A stretch of 64,000 nucleotides of DNA from positions 1 through 64,000 of the forward strand of contig MU623361.1 of the NCBI GenBank assembly GCA_025201765.1. The letters run 5' to 3'. Within the stretch, counting starts at the first letter, position 1. Every line of letters starts with the position of its first letter. This stretch comes from Daldinia sp. FL1419. Lineage: Eukaryota > Ascomycota > Sordariomycetes > Xylariales > Hypoxylaceae. The translations under genes were made by a program, and so were the position numbers. This document shows, in pieces, positions 1 through 12,280 of this stretch. Below the pieces are notes generated by a model, which saw only the letters and a list, made by a program, of their open reading frames with translations, was not told where the DNA came from and did not search any database.

Positions 1-290
1 TATAAAATTAAAATTTAAAAATTTAATTTTTTAAATTTGAATTAATTAAAAATTAAAAAAAAAAAAAAAAAAAAAAAAAGAATAAAGAAAAAAAACCTTA
101 AACTTTTCAAATTTTAAAATAGATTTGCCCCACTTTTTGAACTAATCAAAATTTTAAAATAAAAAATATATAATTATTATAAAATTTAAAATTATTGTAA
201 AATTTAAAACCATTATAATGGTTATATTTAAATATCTGTTAAGGAATACTATTTAAATATAAAACGATATTTTGATTTATTATGGTTGTA
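1..290. other. extreme AT-rich block at window edge
   Basis: Bases 1 to about 290 are almost entirely A and T, with a long A tract around 56-79, and composition changes abruptly near 290 to ordinary mixed sequence. No reading frame of any length is present. In ascomycetes such blocks are usually RIP-mutated repeats or the edge of an AT-rich isochore; that reading is inference because the block is cut by the window edge and no repeat copy can be compared. Confidence 0.7.
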
Positions 291-1138
291 GCAACCCCCC
301 ACTGCCACTATGGTAGATATATGGTATCTATAGTCGCAACTGCGTCATCGCTCATTCCTCCAAATCAATCCGTTAGGTAGCATTGGAAAGCAAACGGCAA
401 CTTCGTCGAACATTCCCTCCTATTTTCTCATCCGTCACATTTCAAAGTTTGAAATAATGAACATTAGAGCACGGCCTATGTAGTTCAGCATGGCTTCATT
501 TTATACCACGAAACCTCCGTGAAGGTGTCTCTACATTTTATACTTACCTAGCTTCTACTTCTCTGCATCACTTCTCGGATAAATCATTGTTATCGACTCC
601 TCTATACTTCTACAATTCCCAGAATACCTATTCCTTCTCTCCGCGAATCCTGGCCTTGCTTGCTCTTCAGCTTTTTTGGTTATCGAAGATCGACATCGGG
701 ACAGGGTTATTGACAGAACCTACTTGATCAGCCACGAAAAAAAATCGCCACTCGATTACCCGTTCCCTGTTTGACGTCCTGCGTCACTGAATATAAAACC
801 CGGGATCTTATTCAAGCAACGGCTAGGACAAATATCTTGCCATAGTATAATCGATCCCCTAGTTAGGTGGATTAAAGACTGCCCTTCCGACTCGTCAAAC
901 ACGACTCCGGGACTCTGGGAGGCGTCGTCAAAACTTATGCTCACAGCGTAGCTGCAGTTAAAGGAGACTTCTAGCTCCCATGTTAGACTTCGTTGGATAA
1001 TGAGCCGCCTACATGACCGCACTTTACTTGCAAGATACACCCTTCGTCGCCCACTAGTTTGGCCATCTATATCCTCTCAAATAAACAATTATCTGGCCGT
1101 AACCGATAATTCCTGCAAAAGCGTGCCAATTCAATACA
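291..1138. other. intergenic, upstream of thaumatin-like gene
   Basis: Mixed-composition sequence with no convincing gene. A 94-codon minus-strand open frame at 756-1040 starts with GTG and has no usable ATG, so I do not call it. The last few hundred bases presumably hold the promoter of the thaumatin-like gene; I see no clear TATA or CAAT element. Confidence 0.4.
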
Positions 1139-2426
1139 ATGCCTAAACAGTCGCTTCAATCCGGGCTCCGGCATCGTTCCATAAGCAAAAGATCGCTGGC
1201 TATTGTTGGTATTTTTCTGGCACTACAGCCTCCACGAGTAGGAGCAGTTGTGTATCCAAGCAACCACCAGTTATATAATTTCGACTACTTAGGGCCAAAT
1301 AGACGGTATCAAGGCACGAGCCGCCCCCTGACCAAGAAGGAAAATGCGATCCCCTTGATCATTACCAATAACTGCGGAGATACAATTTGGCCTGGCATCG
1401 GGACTCAGCACGGCGATCCCCCCGACTCTCACGGTTTCGAACTTAAGCCTGGCGAGACGAAACATCAAACGGTCGGTCCAACGTGGCAAGGCAGAGTCTG
1501 GGGCCGCACGAACTGTACTACTAGTGGGGACACAGCGACATGCAAGACTGGTGATTGTTTTGGTAAATTAGATTGTGAATATGGGGTAAGTTGAATCAGA
1601 ACGAGACACTGTGCCCTGGCTACTAATCACGACGCAGGGAGCCGTACCCGTTACCCTCGCCGAATTCAATCTCGCCGGTGGTGCAACCGGTAGACAAACC
1701 TTTTACGATATTTCACTGGTAGATGGCTATAATCTGCCAATAGCAATAGTCTATCATCCGGCGGATAATACATCGTATATCCCGCCAAATCTAGTCAATC
1801 CGTCATGTATTGGAACGGCCGGGTATCTCGCTGCCTTGAACCGAACCGGGTTCACGTATACTAACTCGGCTTATCCTATGCCGTACGAAGGCGTGCAATC
1901 AAACGCAGATATATCCAATTGGTGCCCTTGGGACCTTCAGGCCTTCCTCCCAGAGAAACCCGGAGATGGCGTATATCCATATCCGGACGACACTCTACAC
2001 CGGCCCGTCTTCGACCCGTGCAAGAGTGCCTGCGCCGCTAATAATGAACCTGAGGACTGCTGCACCGGCGACTACGATGATCCATGGATCTGCCAGCCTA
2101 GCCAGTATTCATATAACGCCAAGGCTATGTGCCCTGACGCATATAGCTACGCGTTTGACGATCAGACCTCCACGTTTATCATCCCCAGCGGAGGTGGATG
2201 GGAAATCGTGTTCTGTCCGGCGGGGCGAAGTACCACCATCTTGGCAACGTTCACAGATGAATTACACAAGATTGCCGAGAGCGGGCAAGTGACTCAGGAT
2301 ATCCTACTCAAGGCTATGAACGTGAGTTATATCGAATCGAAACACAGCATAGCAGTTGGTATTTGGGTACCTACGGCTGGGTTAGCTTTGACCTTCGCCT
2401 TGATTACCAGTAACATATTAGCTTGA
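1139..2426 (+). CDS. thaumatin-like protein, secreted, probable GPI anchor
   Basis: Two exons, 1139-1585 and 1638-2426, joined over a 52 bp intron (GTAAGT donor, TACTAATCAC branch region, CAG acceptor) give 411 residues. The joined exons are in frame, and the family signature is restored across the junction (TGDCFGKLDCEYG then GAVPVTLAEFNLAGG). An N-terminal hydrophobic stretch after a basic segment (SLAIVGIFLALQPPRVGA) looks like a signal peptide. The body carries many cysteines (NNC near the start, DPC, CCTGD, WIC, MC, FC), as in disulfide-rich thaumatin/PR-5 folds. The extreme C-terminus is hydrophobic (WVPTAGLALTFALITSNILA), suggesting a GPI-attachment signal and a wall or membrane location. 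Fungal thaumatin-like proteins are extracellular, and some bind or cut beta-glucans; no specific activity can be read here. The ATG at 1139 is the only one that leaves the signal peptide intact. Confidence 0.88.
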
Positions 2427-2689
2427 TCGTGGAAGAATATCATCAATGGTGGATCGCCATACGCAAGCCTCTAGGGGTGGAAAGATAGGATGGCAACGGA
2501 GGCTCTTGCTCGGTGACGAATACCTTGGGGAGGGAAATAAGGAGACAAGCAGGCGGTTCTTAGAAAAGGGGACTTTGTGACGACTTCAAAGTCAATTGAG
2601 CAGCTCCCTACCTGAGTGACCTAAGTAACCTAAGGTTTATTAAGATGCCTATAAAATCCTACTTATCTACCTCTTATACCTAGAGTAGG

Positions 2690-3250
2690 GTCACGTTTTA
2701 GTAGTCCTTTGGAAATCGGGTATGCTCATATATATTGACTGGTATCATTGGGTGTGCCTCCTGAACCGTCGCTCGCCTAGGCAAAGAGTTTAAACCAATC
2801 GGATATCATATTGCCTACAATAAATTCGAATCTTGTATATACATGTTTACCTATACATAGTTGTCGATGCCTGCCTACCGAACGTAGGTACATATTGTAC
2901 AGCTACCAATATACCTACGGTAGGTACGCCTTGACTGGGATCTATTAATAGCAGGCATCACGCAAGTGATGGCCCGCGGCATATCGCAGTGTCTAACCTT
3001 AGTGTACTCAGTGGGGGAGGTAGGTTATACCTAGGTACTATGTAGGGCATGTAAGTACCTAGGCACCTATTTAATATGTAAGTTACCTACCTAGGTACTT
3101 AGCCTTAGTAGGTGGTACCTACATGGTAGGCTACCTACCTACCTAAGGACAAGGTAACTAGGTTAGGTAACTTTGTAATTGGATGCATGCATTCCGGACC
3201 TTTCAATCTTATTAACTACCTCAGTACCTACCCAGGTAGGTTACCTAACT
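2690..3250. repeat. dense TAGGTA/TACCTAGGTA repeat tract
   Basis: The spacer between the thaumatin-like gene and the palmitoyltransferase is packed with short, partly palindromic units of the form CCTAGGTA, TAGGTAGGT and TACCTACC, densest from about 2880 to 3250. The same words recur elsewhere in the window (around 9630-9670, 19740-19760, 24030-24060, 40950-40980, 46110-46390, 56823-56860). The rest of 2427-3539 contains no gene I can support. Confidence 0.75.
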
Positions 3251-3292
3251 AGCAACAATTTAATTTATTAGTTCAAGGAAACGAATCCCCCG

Positions 3293-3358
3293 ATGCAATT
3301 CTGCAATTCTGCAATCTGCAATCTACAATCCAACTTACAATCTACAATCTACAATCTA
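3293..3358. repeat. short tandem CAATCT-type repeat
   Basis: About nine slightly diverged copies of a 7-8 bp unit (TGCAATTC, TGCAATCT, TACAATCT) lie in tandem just upstream of the palmitoyltransferase leader. It is a simple minisatellite with no coding potential. Its position about 180 bp before the start codon puts it in the promoter or 5' UTR. Confidence 0.8.
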
Positions 3359-3539
3359 ACCGGTTAGCTTACAATCTTGATGCATCTCCCCAAACAACAA
3401 ACCCACGAAGACAAATCCCCTTCGTTCGTGTCTCCTCCTCGGGGACTCGACGACTATTATTTCGCTTCTTTTCTTTCGGATCTAGCCCCGTTCGCATTAT
3501 AGGTAAGACGGGGGGAGTGCTGTCAGGATGTGGTAGGAA

Positions 3540-4955
3540 ATGCCTCTTATCGAAAGCACTCGACTCCCGACGCGCTGGGTTACCCGTACAGTTCCAATCT
3601 TCCTTGTTCTTGCTGTCAGCTATGCTACTTATGCAGTGGTCGGCCGGGTCTGTGGTAAGTCTCCTCTCGTCTTTCTTGCTTCTCATCCTAGTTAGCCCAA
3701 TTCTTTGTTTTGTTTGGCTAACGTCGTCGATATTCAGCTCAGTACCTGATTGGCAAACGAGGCGAGATCGGGGCAGCCATCACCATTCTAGTCCTGTACT
3801 TTATACTTCTCTTATTGATGATCGGCACCTATCTAAGAACTATAATCACTGTATTCACCGATCCGGGAGTCGTGCCGTACGGGCCGGGGGTAATTGAACG
3901 TAAGAAGGCTGCAAGAGAGAGGCGAAGGCGAAGACGTCAAGAACCCGACCTCGAGAGTATACCATATGACCCCTGTCCCGATTCGAATCCAGACAGCCCA
4001 GGCTTAGAGGAATTTTACACCAAAGATGTCTTTGTGTGCGAGAATGATGGTCGCCCAAAGTGGTGTTCGGAATGTTCTACTTGGAAGCCAGACCGGGTCC
4101 ATCATAGTAGCGAGATCGACCGCTGCGTCTATCGCATGGACCACTATTGTCCCTGGGTCGGTGGTATGATAGGAGAGAATTGTGAGCCCCGAATACGCCC
4201 TAGCCCTACCTTGTCAAATACCTAACCAGTGCTGATGATACGCAGCCTTCAAGTTCTTTGTGCAGTTTATAACGTATGCTACTTGCTACTGTGGTCTTGT
4301 CCTTGGGGCCACCGCCTCGAGTCTTCGAAAAGAAATTAGCGAGGGGTCTTCATCATCAGATCCCAATTTCATACCTGCCGTAGTACTGGCTGCTTTCTTT
4401 GGTCTTTTTACTTTTCTAATGGCTGTCACATCCATGCGTTACATATTTTTCAACATGACAAACGTTGACATACTCGGGTACCAATCCAAAGTGTACCAAT
4501 TAGCCGTCCGCGTGCCTCGCGGCACCGATTCGACGGATAACTTCAACGTGGTAACATATCCGCTACCGAGACCGGGTGAGGATGCAAACGGTTGGTCTAA
4601 CGGAACAGCCCGGCCTGGTATGGATGAAAGTGGCGGCTCGACTTTGCATATCCGGCCGTCGGTCCGCGACGACTTAGCCACGCGGACCTTTGCCATACTC
4701 AAGACGGAGCCGGGGGAAAATCCGTGGGATCTCGGGAAATGGCGCAATTGGAAAAGTGTCATGGGCAACAACGTCCTGGATTGGTTTTTGCCTATTCGGA
4801 GATCTCCTTGTGCCAACCACGAGAGCCACGAGAGCTTCTACCCCATGGGCCACGTCTTGGCAGACGTCTTGGCGCGGTACGATCTTACCGACGTCGCGAT
4901 GAAGGACGGTCCGGAGCTCGAGATGAGAGAAATTGCGAGAGGGAATAGGGCTTAA
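3540..4955 (+). CDS. pfa5: palmitoyltransferase, DHHC family (Pfa5 type, DHYC)
   Basis: Exons 3540-3654, 3738-4181 and 4246-4955 (introns of 83 and 64 bp) give 422 residues. The protein would transfer palmitate from palmitoyl-CoA to cysteines of membrane proteins. The order is: TM1 (VPIFLVLAVSYATYAVVG), TM2 (AAITILVLYFILLLLMIGTY), the DPG motif (TDPGVVPYG), an Arg-rich cytosolic segment, the Cys-rich domain, then TM3 and TM4 in exon 3 and a TTxE-like soluble tail. The catalytic tetrad is DHYC (residues 173-176) rather than DHHC, as is known for the Pfa5/Akr1 group. Several usual zinc ligands are changed: the HHC-x2-C portion reads HHSSEI, and the Cys after CPWVG is absent. ATG 3540 is chosen because it starts TM1 correctly; an earlier ATG-free frame at 3517 begins with GTG and is out of frame with the domain. 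Confidence 0.9.
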
Positions 4956-7900
4956 ATATACGTGCGTAACTGATACCCCTTTTTGGGGCTTTGGAGTTGA
5001 GGCGGTAATTCGGCGGGTGTAAGCGCAAAGAACCTTCCTACATAAGCGGCATGCCTTATAGGCTAGGTATTGACCAGTATTGTGAAGGAATTGCTTATCA
5101 GCGAGCGTGTTTAATGATATTGTAATCAAAGCATACACTATTAGAATCAGGGAATAGATGTCTATCTACCTAAGAGTAATTTTGGAAGTATATTGTAATC
5201 TTTTGTGTATTAAATGTGCTATTAATGGGCAAGGCCTAGCTATCGCTAATTGTTCGTTGAAGTTCAGTTCATGGTAATGGAATCAAGTAGAAATTTTCAG
5301 TGGCTTCCCCTTTGTTAACTTAACCCCTATCTGTATGTCCGTCAGTAATTTAGTAAGACCCGTGGCTTGAGGCCTTGCAAAGAGTGACCGCCAGGGGATA
5401 GATGTATTTGACTAATAACGCCTGACTTCCTAATCTCCAGCGAGGGTGTAGGGCGCCCTTCATATAGGTACTCAATATACCCCTATATCTCCTCTATGCC
5501 CACTTATCCCCTGACAATGCCGACCCCCAACCTAACAGTATAGAAGAAGAAATAAGAGATCAAAGTAATTCTCAATTAGCCATCAGTCATAGATATCATG
5601 TCATTTGGGGACAAGACCCGATGGCCGTCAAGGCTTGAGATTGAGGTACCTCAGTATTTATTAATAAACGAGAGCGGGTTCCATCGAATAGTCTAACTCA
5701 ACAGGACATTGGCAAGTGATGCCGGAAAGTATCTAGTAAATCATAATACAGCAACAGGGTGATAACGACAAAGATGAAGCCCATGGATCCAATGGTTTCA
5801 TAAACGAGTGACAGCCTCTCCATCCCAATCCTAACTTATAGCCCCGTGTTCTTCAGGGGTCGCATATCGTTCGTGGCCTTATGGCACGTTATATCAGACA
5901 AGACACATAATGATTTACTCTTCCCGGCAGTCGCTGCACTTCATATGGCCGCAATGCCTGCACACGGCCTCATCTTCATTGTCGCTGTACTCGAAGTAGT
6001 CCGTTTCCCCACATTGATGGCACTCGATTCGGCTGCTTGTTTCGTTGATACTGTTATCAGGGGGTTGGGAGTATCCATCGTCGGAAACTGGGGTGTTTTC
6101 GTCACTCCTATACACTTTTTAGTCGAGAATATAAAGTAGCTAATAGGGGTGTTTACATTGTGGGTAAATGATTGTTGCGTCGCAAGGACTCAAAGAAGTT
6201 TGTGATATTAGGAGAAGGTAGTCACGAATACTAATGAATGTAGTATCCCGTCCAAGGTTTCTCGTATAGTAGATACTGCGGTATGCTCTGATTTTGGACT
6301 TCATCTCGACTGATCTAACCCGGGACTCGACACTCCTTATAGTCATAGCCATGATACTACAAGCTTCGCTCTATACAGGCCGTAAATTCATATCAATACC
6401 GAGGATTCGTAACTCCAAGTTGAGGGTGACTCTTTCTGCTCCAGAAAACCCGCAGAGCCTCACAAGCACGCATACTATTTCCTTTGATTATGCTGTTCTC
6501 TGGAAATATAGGTCGCTTCGGTCACGACTGAGGCGATGATAGGATCACTGTAACACCTGACATACTGAGCAAAGGCGCCGAAAATGCAATGAGGGCGGAG
6601 TTACGTCAAAGGATTATTCGAGCAAGAAGATGCCACCACTATAATGATGAAGGAGAGAGGCCGAAGAACGGAGGCAGAGACCGGCCGACGAAGTTACAGG
6701 AGGTTTCCAAGCAGGAAGCCCAGAGCGTCAAGTCTAATTGCTAACCAATAAGAGCACCGATAGGTTTGGTATTGAGCAAGTTCCAAGACGAAGGAATCGA
6801 GAAAAGATGGGCTGAAAACACAGGCGAGGCCGAGGGGGCGCGTTCAATTGCATATCGTTCCATCAGGGTCGATGCTAATATGAAAAGCACCCTCTATGAG
6901 TGGGTACCGGTAGCTTGGTTCATGATATCACAGCAGCAGAATAATCTAAGCATAGGCTAGATCAAAAGGGCATGCTAGAGTATGAGCCCATAATCTCCAT
7001 GCAAGTTTGATCCTCGGGACGACGAGGCAACACAAGGCAACTGTCACATTCCTCGCTTTCTATAGGGAGCAAGGGATAAAGAAAGGTACATCAAGTACTC
7101 ACCGCCGCGGGACTCGATTTCTGTTTTACCAAATCGTGAAACCGTAACATCGTGAGCAGAGCCGCGCATACGCCAAAGATCTCGTGAGCAAGAAGCATAT
7201 CGCCCTAATTCCGATCGTCCTTTCCGATCGCGGACGTTCTACTGGGGAATTTTGCTACTAGCCCCTGGAAGATCTCCAAAAAGGGCTTCCCCGGGCGAAA
7301 TGCCATGTGTGAAAGTAGCCCACGCGCCCCTTGTGCTAGTATGGTCACTTTGGTTGTGACCTTGGAGATCGAAAATCCCCCGGCCTACTTCCCCATAAAC
7401 ACACGATGGGATTTTGAGGGCAACAGAACTGAACTGACTTCGGACCTAACAGATTTCGGAATCGTCACATATAAGACATATGATTCCTAAGCCTCACATA
7501 GAGCACATTATCCTGCAGCCTTAACAACTTGGGTTGCTTACAGATATCGTATAGTAATACAGAGACCTTGAACACTCATTAGAAATACCCGAGGGGATGG
7601 TTCAGCCCGTCAACCGATATTAAATTCGAGTTTCTCAGCAGTAGTTTATCCTTGGACTGTCGAGTCTCTTCTCTTTCCGCCCCCAAACCCTGACGTAACA
7701 ACTGTTCAAACTTTTGAGCTTGAGGGTACCTAGGAGTATGTAGCACAAATCAAGCCCTACGTGATGGTATCAGGTTTCACAAAAGAGAAGGAGATTTCAT
7801 CTAGAAAGTGCCTATCAGCCGTATACCGTACTGTAAGGGGGCGGTTCACTGCTGTCTAGCCTTACCGGCTACGACTCGGGGCTTCTCTAATAATCAACCC

Positions 7901-10244
7901 GGCAGCAAGTAACTGCCTCCTAACGAATCGGCAAGGGAATAGGAGAATATATGTGCTACATAATTAATCTTACGGGCCACGCGGTGGGGACTTTAAGGGA
8001 CTGGTTTCGATGATGCTATTCTTCTTCTCGGCACTCGCCCGATGGGAATTTTGGTAGACAAGAATGGGGGGATGAGGAATGGGGGAATATTCTGCCCAAT
8101 GTTTTCACGCGCTTGAAACTTCCACTAGAATTTCCCAGATTTTAACTTGGCAGAGAGGCATTTTCGTGATATCATTACATAGGTACTTACCCATACTTAT
8201 TGGCAGTAAGACAATGACGATATAGTAAAGAAGGTGAAGACACCGACATCTACGATCACTCAACTCGCAACGGAAATTATGTTAGGAAGCCCCCAACTAA
8301 CGAGTAAAGTGTTAATTATGAAAGTCCTATGTCGAGTAACGCTCTAAAAACTTTTACTCACCTGGAAATTTGAGCCCCTTGATGCAATCCCTGCTTGAAA
8401 AAAGTTCCCTGCTACGACCGGCCAAATTGCCTAGGAGTAAAAATGTTGTAGAACCAAAAATCTCTTATCATCGAAGCTTCGGTTGCTCAATGTACTCCAG
8501 TCCCCCAACCTTACCCAGTTGACATTCCTTTCTCAGCAGCCACCGTGCAACGCAGACTCGTCTGGTCTAGTCTATTATGTACGGCGCTTCAAGAAAAATG
8601 TGTTCGATATTTTTTTAAGCGTGGACGATTGCTCTTTTCAGTATCGGTGGGCGTAGATGAGGCGACTCAGCTCGGCTTAATACCATATATCTCGGATGAG
8701 GCCGAAGCCTCTTGAGATATTGCAACCCAATTCCCGTCGGGTTGCAGAAACTTCAACGGCTGCCTTGCTTACGCCACCGGTGGTTTGAGGCCGCGAACCA
8801 CCAACCACTTGCGTCAAAAGTCTGCTGTTGACGGCCAGGCTCGGAGCTTAGTCATATAGGGAATTCTAGAATATTATAGTAGCCCATAGTCTATGAGCGT
8901 CAGACGACCATCGTAGGAGGGAGAGTCGCGGCTCTTTCCAGAAAAATTCTGCGTTCTTCTGCCATCTCAGCCACATATGCTGAAAAGACGGCCTATAAAC
9001 ACGATGCCGAATCTTCTCCGACTCAACGATGGGTAAGGCTAGATACGACTCGGAGACGAAGAGCCTTATCATAAGGGGACGGGTAGTATATTGCGGGGGA
9101 ACACGTTTCTGGCGCGTGCTCCCGCACAGAAGATATGGTCAGCGCGTATTCATTGGGTGAAGGATGACAAGGTGCGAAAAGTTGACTTCCGAAAGAGGAT
9201 ATTGGTCATCTACACACTTGGTGCCGTTGACAAAATCCGCATAGTACATCCATGCCACGATACAATGGCATGACACTTCCGACGAAAGATCGGGTTGGAG
9301 TTACACCGTCTTGGATTTCCCAGAGTCGAATACTCGGAAATAGATACTTGAATCGGGAATTTTCTATTCTATCACATCATATTAAGAAAAGGGGTAATTT
9401 GTGTATATATACAGAGTTGAACCCATAAGAGGTGAAGGGAGTGAATTGATGGTGGTGATGATTTCTTACCGTATAAACCACATATTAGGACCAATCAAAA
9501 TGTTCAATTCGGTGAGAATCAATGTGATACAAGCACACATCTGACTAGGTCGTCATTCGCTCTCTTCATTGTGACGAGGAGAAAAGAAATACCGGAAATG
9601 TAGGGAAGTGTAGGTTAGAGGTACCTTTGGGGGTAGGTACCTAAGTACCTAACCTACCTACTATGGAAGGTAACCTAGGTGTGTGTTAGGTGTGGGAAAA
9701 AGGGAGAGGAGAAGTTGTAAAGAAAAGAAAAGAGAAGAGGGAAGAAAAAAAAGGTGCAAGAATGTAAGAGTCATACGGTTGTGGTTGCTCTTTAACTGAC
9801 GTACATTAAGTTTCCCTTACAAGGTAACCACCTCAGACTTACACTAATGGCAGGAAGGTACGATACATAGCACATCCCTAACCTAAGGTTAAGTTGAAAA
9901 ATGGTATCCACTTTTATCACGGCTATCATGTCGTTCCTTAAATCGCGTTTTAAAGTCTACAAACGCGGAATTACGGACGCGTCTCTTCACGGGAAACCCC
10001 TTCCTTTATTCATCCAATCCGGCACTCGATCTCTTATCAACTCCTACTCCGGGATCCGAGGATTTTATCTCGCGAACTACCGGATCGGGGCCAATTTCGT
10101 CTTGGCCGGGTTTATCTGTGTGACCCTCGTCCAACCTCCGATCATGAGTTCTCGTCGTCACTTATCTGATATTCTAGTAATCCCGATTTAATCTAAGACC
10201 AGCCGGCGATTCATCTGTATTGCCGTCATCACCATCACCATCTT
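4956..10244. other. long intergenic region with no convincing complete gene
   Basis: About 5.3 kb with only short open frames, most of them starting at GTG or TTG and showing no family resemblance. Exceptions noted separately are a zinc-ribbon exon candidate at 5915-6115 (minus). A tract of TAGGTACC units and purine-rich sequence lies at about 9620-9760. A 96-codon ATG frame at 9901-10191 directly upstream of polymerase eta has no recognisable features and is more likely leader sequence. A 68-codon ATG frame at 8866-9072 (minus) is also unrecognised. Confidence 0.5.
5915..6115 (-). CDS. possible exon of a small zinc-ribbon protein
   Basis: Read on the minus strand, this frame ends in a run of paired cysteines: C-x2-C (ECHQCGE), about 14 residues later C-x2-C (VCRHCGH), then C-x2-C (KCSDCREE) and a stop. 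Many small fungal proteins of unknown role end in this kind of treble CxxC pattern, which is why I keep it. The open frame has no ATG ahead of the motif: it begins at a GTG immediately after an in-frame TAA. If real it must be a 3' exon joined to an upstream exon I could not identify, or a decayed gene. A plausible acceptor AG lies at the 5' edge. The N-terminal part is acidic and Ser/Asn rich. Confidence 0.35.
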   Translation of the reverse strand: MYRSDENTPVSDDGYSQPPDNSINETSSRIECHQCGETDYFEYSDNEDEAVCRHCGHMKCSDCREE

Positions 10245-12280
10245 ATGCTACCGACTATGTCTTCGCCCCGTTTTCAGATCTCATCGCCGGTTCACGGCAC
10301 CGGTCGGCGAAAGTCCCAGTTTACATATAGGCAGCTAAGCCTTTTGGCATCTTATTCAACATCATCCCCTCTGCGCGTCATTGCTCATATCGATCTAGAT
10401 GCTTTCTACGCTCAGTGTGAGATGGTTCGTCTCGGCATTGCTGAGGATCAACCCTTGGCAGTTCAACAATGGTATTCATTATTTTACCCATCGATAGGCC
10501 TTGCTACTTTTTTACTTATAAATACTATAGGCAAGGTTTGATTGCTGTCAACTATCCTGCCCGCGAGTTTGGCATAAGTCGGCACTGCACTGTGACTGAT
10601 GCAAAGAAACTCTGCCCAAAACTCATTTCCCAGCACGTTGCTACCTGGAAAGAGGGAGACGAGAAGTGGTCGTATCATGACGACGCAGCATCTCAAATTG
10701 GCACCCACAAGGTCTCTCTAGACCCTTACAGGCTCCAGTCTCGTAAAATTCTCGCGCTAATCAAAGAATGTCTACCACCTAATATGCAGAAGGTCGAGAA
10801 AGCGAGCGTAGACGAAGTCTTCCTCGACCTATCCGCGCAAATCCATTCCATTCTGCTGCAAAGATTCCCGGAGCTCGCAGACCCTCCCCCATATGATGAT
10901 CCCACGGAGAAGCTGCCCCTTCCGCCCATAACAGCTCTCGACTGGCAAGCAGACGCCCTCGTGGACCTCGAAGATGCAGAAGCCGAGGCGGACGATCCGG
11001 ACTGGGACGATGTAGCTATCCTAATTGGGTCGGAGATCGTTCGAGACATACGCGCTCAGATTCGTCGGACACTGGGATATACATGTTCTGCGGGCGTAGC
11101 TGGTAATAAAATGCTCAGTAAGTTGGGCTCCGGCTACAAGAAACCCAACCAACAGACAGTCATACGGAATCGAGCCGTGCGGCATTTCCTATCTGATATG
11201 AAATTTACTAAGATTAGAAACCTGGGGGGGAAGCTTGGCGACCAGGTCGTGTCGGCTTTCCATACGGAGTCCATTAAGGACCTGCTTCTTGCGACGGTGG
11301 ACCAGATGAAACTCAAGCTGGGTGACGACACGGGGGTCTGGCTCTACAATACGATCCGCGGTATCGACACGAGCGAGGTTAACTCACGCACGCAGATCAA
11401 GTCCATGCTCTCCGCCAAATCCTTCCGACCCAGCATACACAATCAGGAACAAGCCGTCAAGTGGTTGCGAATCTTTGCAGCAGATATATTCTCGCGATTG
11501 GTCGAGGAGGGCGTTCTCGAAAATAAGAGGCGGCCCAAGACAATCAACCTACATCACCGCCAGGGGGGCCAGACCCGCTCCCGACAGAGTAGCATTCCCC
11601 AGGGCAGGACCCTCGATGAGACGGCACTATTTGAACTTGCCAAGAATCTTCTCAGTCAAATTATCCAAGAAGGTAGAGTCTGGCCCTGCACGAACCTGAG
11701 CCTAAGTGTGGGAGGATTTGAGGATGGGGTTATAGGTAATAGAGGTATAGGTGCCTTCTTGTTAAAGGGAGAGGAAGCACGCGAATCACAAGGAACCTCT
11801 CGGGAGGCTTCGGCAGAATCACCCGTGCATGAACGACCGGAGAAGAAACGACGGGTTGATAATCCCGGTATCCAACGCTTCTTTCCCAAGAAGAAGAGTT
11901 CGTCAGGTGGAGATGCTGATGGAAATCTCGACGAAGACGCGGTAGGTACGGATAAACCCCAGATTCGGACGAAAGAAGCTTCGCCGAACCGATTGGGGAG
12001 TTCCCTCAATCCAATTACGGATTACATTGAGGTGTGTACGCGATGCGATGCAAAGCTCGAAGGTGCCGAGGCCCTACAAAGCCATCTCGATTGGCATCTC
12101 GCCAAAGACATACAAGATGAAGAACGTGGCAGGCACACATTTGCTAGCCATCACTCCACGGTATCACGAGGTCAAAAGACTGCAGCTGCATCATCTTCGT
12201 CGTCTAAAAAGCTTACGAGAGGTAGTGCCTCTAATAGCAGTAAGCTAGAGCACGGGCAGCGGAAATTGAAATTTGGGTGA
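10245..12280 (+). CDS. rad30: DNA polymerase eta (translesion synthesis, Rad30)
   Basis: Exons 10245-10471 and 10531-12280 around a 59 bp intron give 658 residues; the junction restores QQWQGLIAVNYPAR. This is a Y-family polymerase that bypasses UV photoproducts. The palm begins with HIDLDAFYAQCE (metal-binding Asp about residues 50-52). The second catalytic block is KASVDEVFLDLS, followed by the helix-hairpin-helix region (GVAGNKMLSKLGSGYKKPNQ) and the little-finger domain. A basic cluster (PEKKRRVD) is a likely nuclear signal. NPGIQRFFPKK looks like a PIP box for PCNA with Asn in place of the first Gln. Near the C-terminus is a UBZ-type zinc finger (C578, C581, then SHLDWH) for ubiquitinated PCNA. 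A second in-frame ATG at 10257 could also serve as start. The acidic insert around DLEDAEAEADDPDWDD is typical of fungal orthologues. Confidence 0.95.

Noticed and set aside
756..1040. 94-codon minus-strand open frame
   Set aside because: It begins at GTG with no in-frame ATG and shows no recognisable motif.
9901..10191. 96-codon ATG ORF upstream of polymerase eta
   Set aside because: No domain or family resemblance. It lies in the likely 5' leader or promoter and its frame is not continuous with the polymerase.
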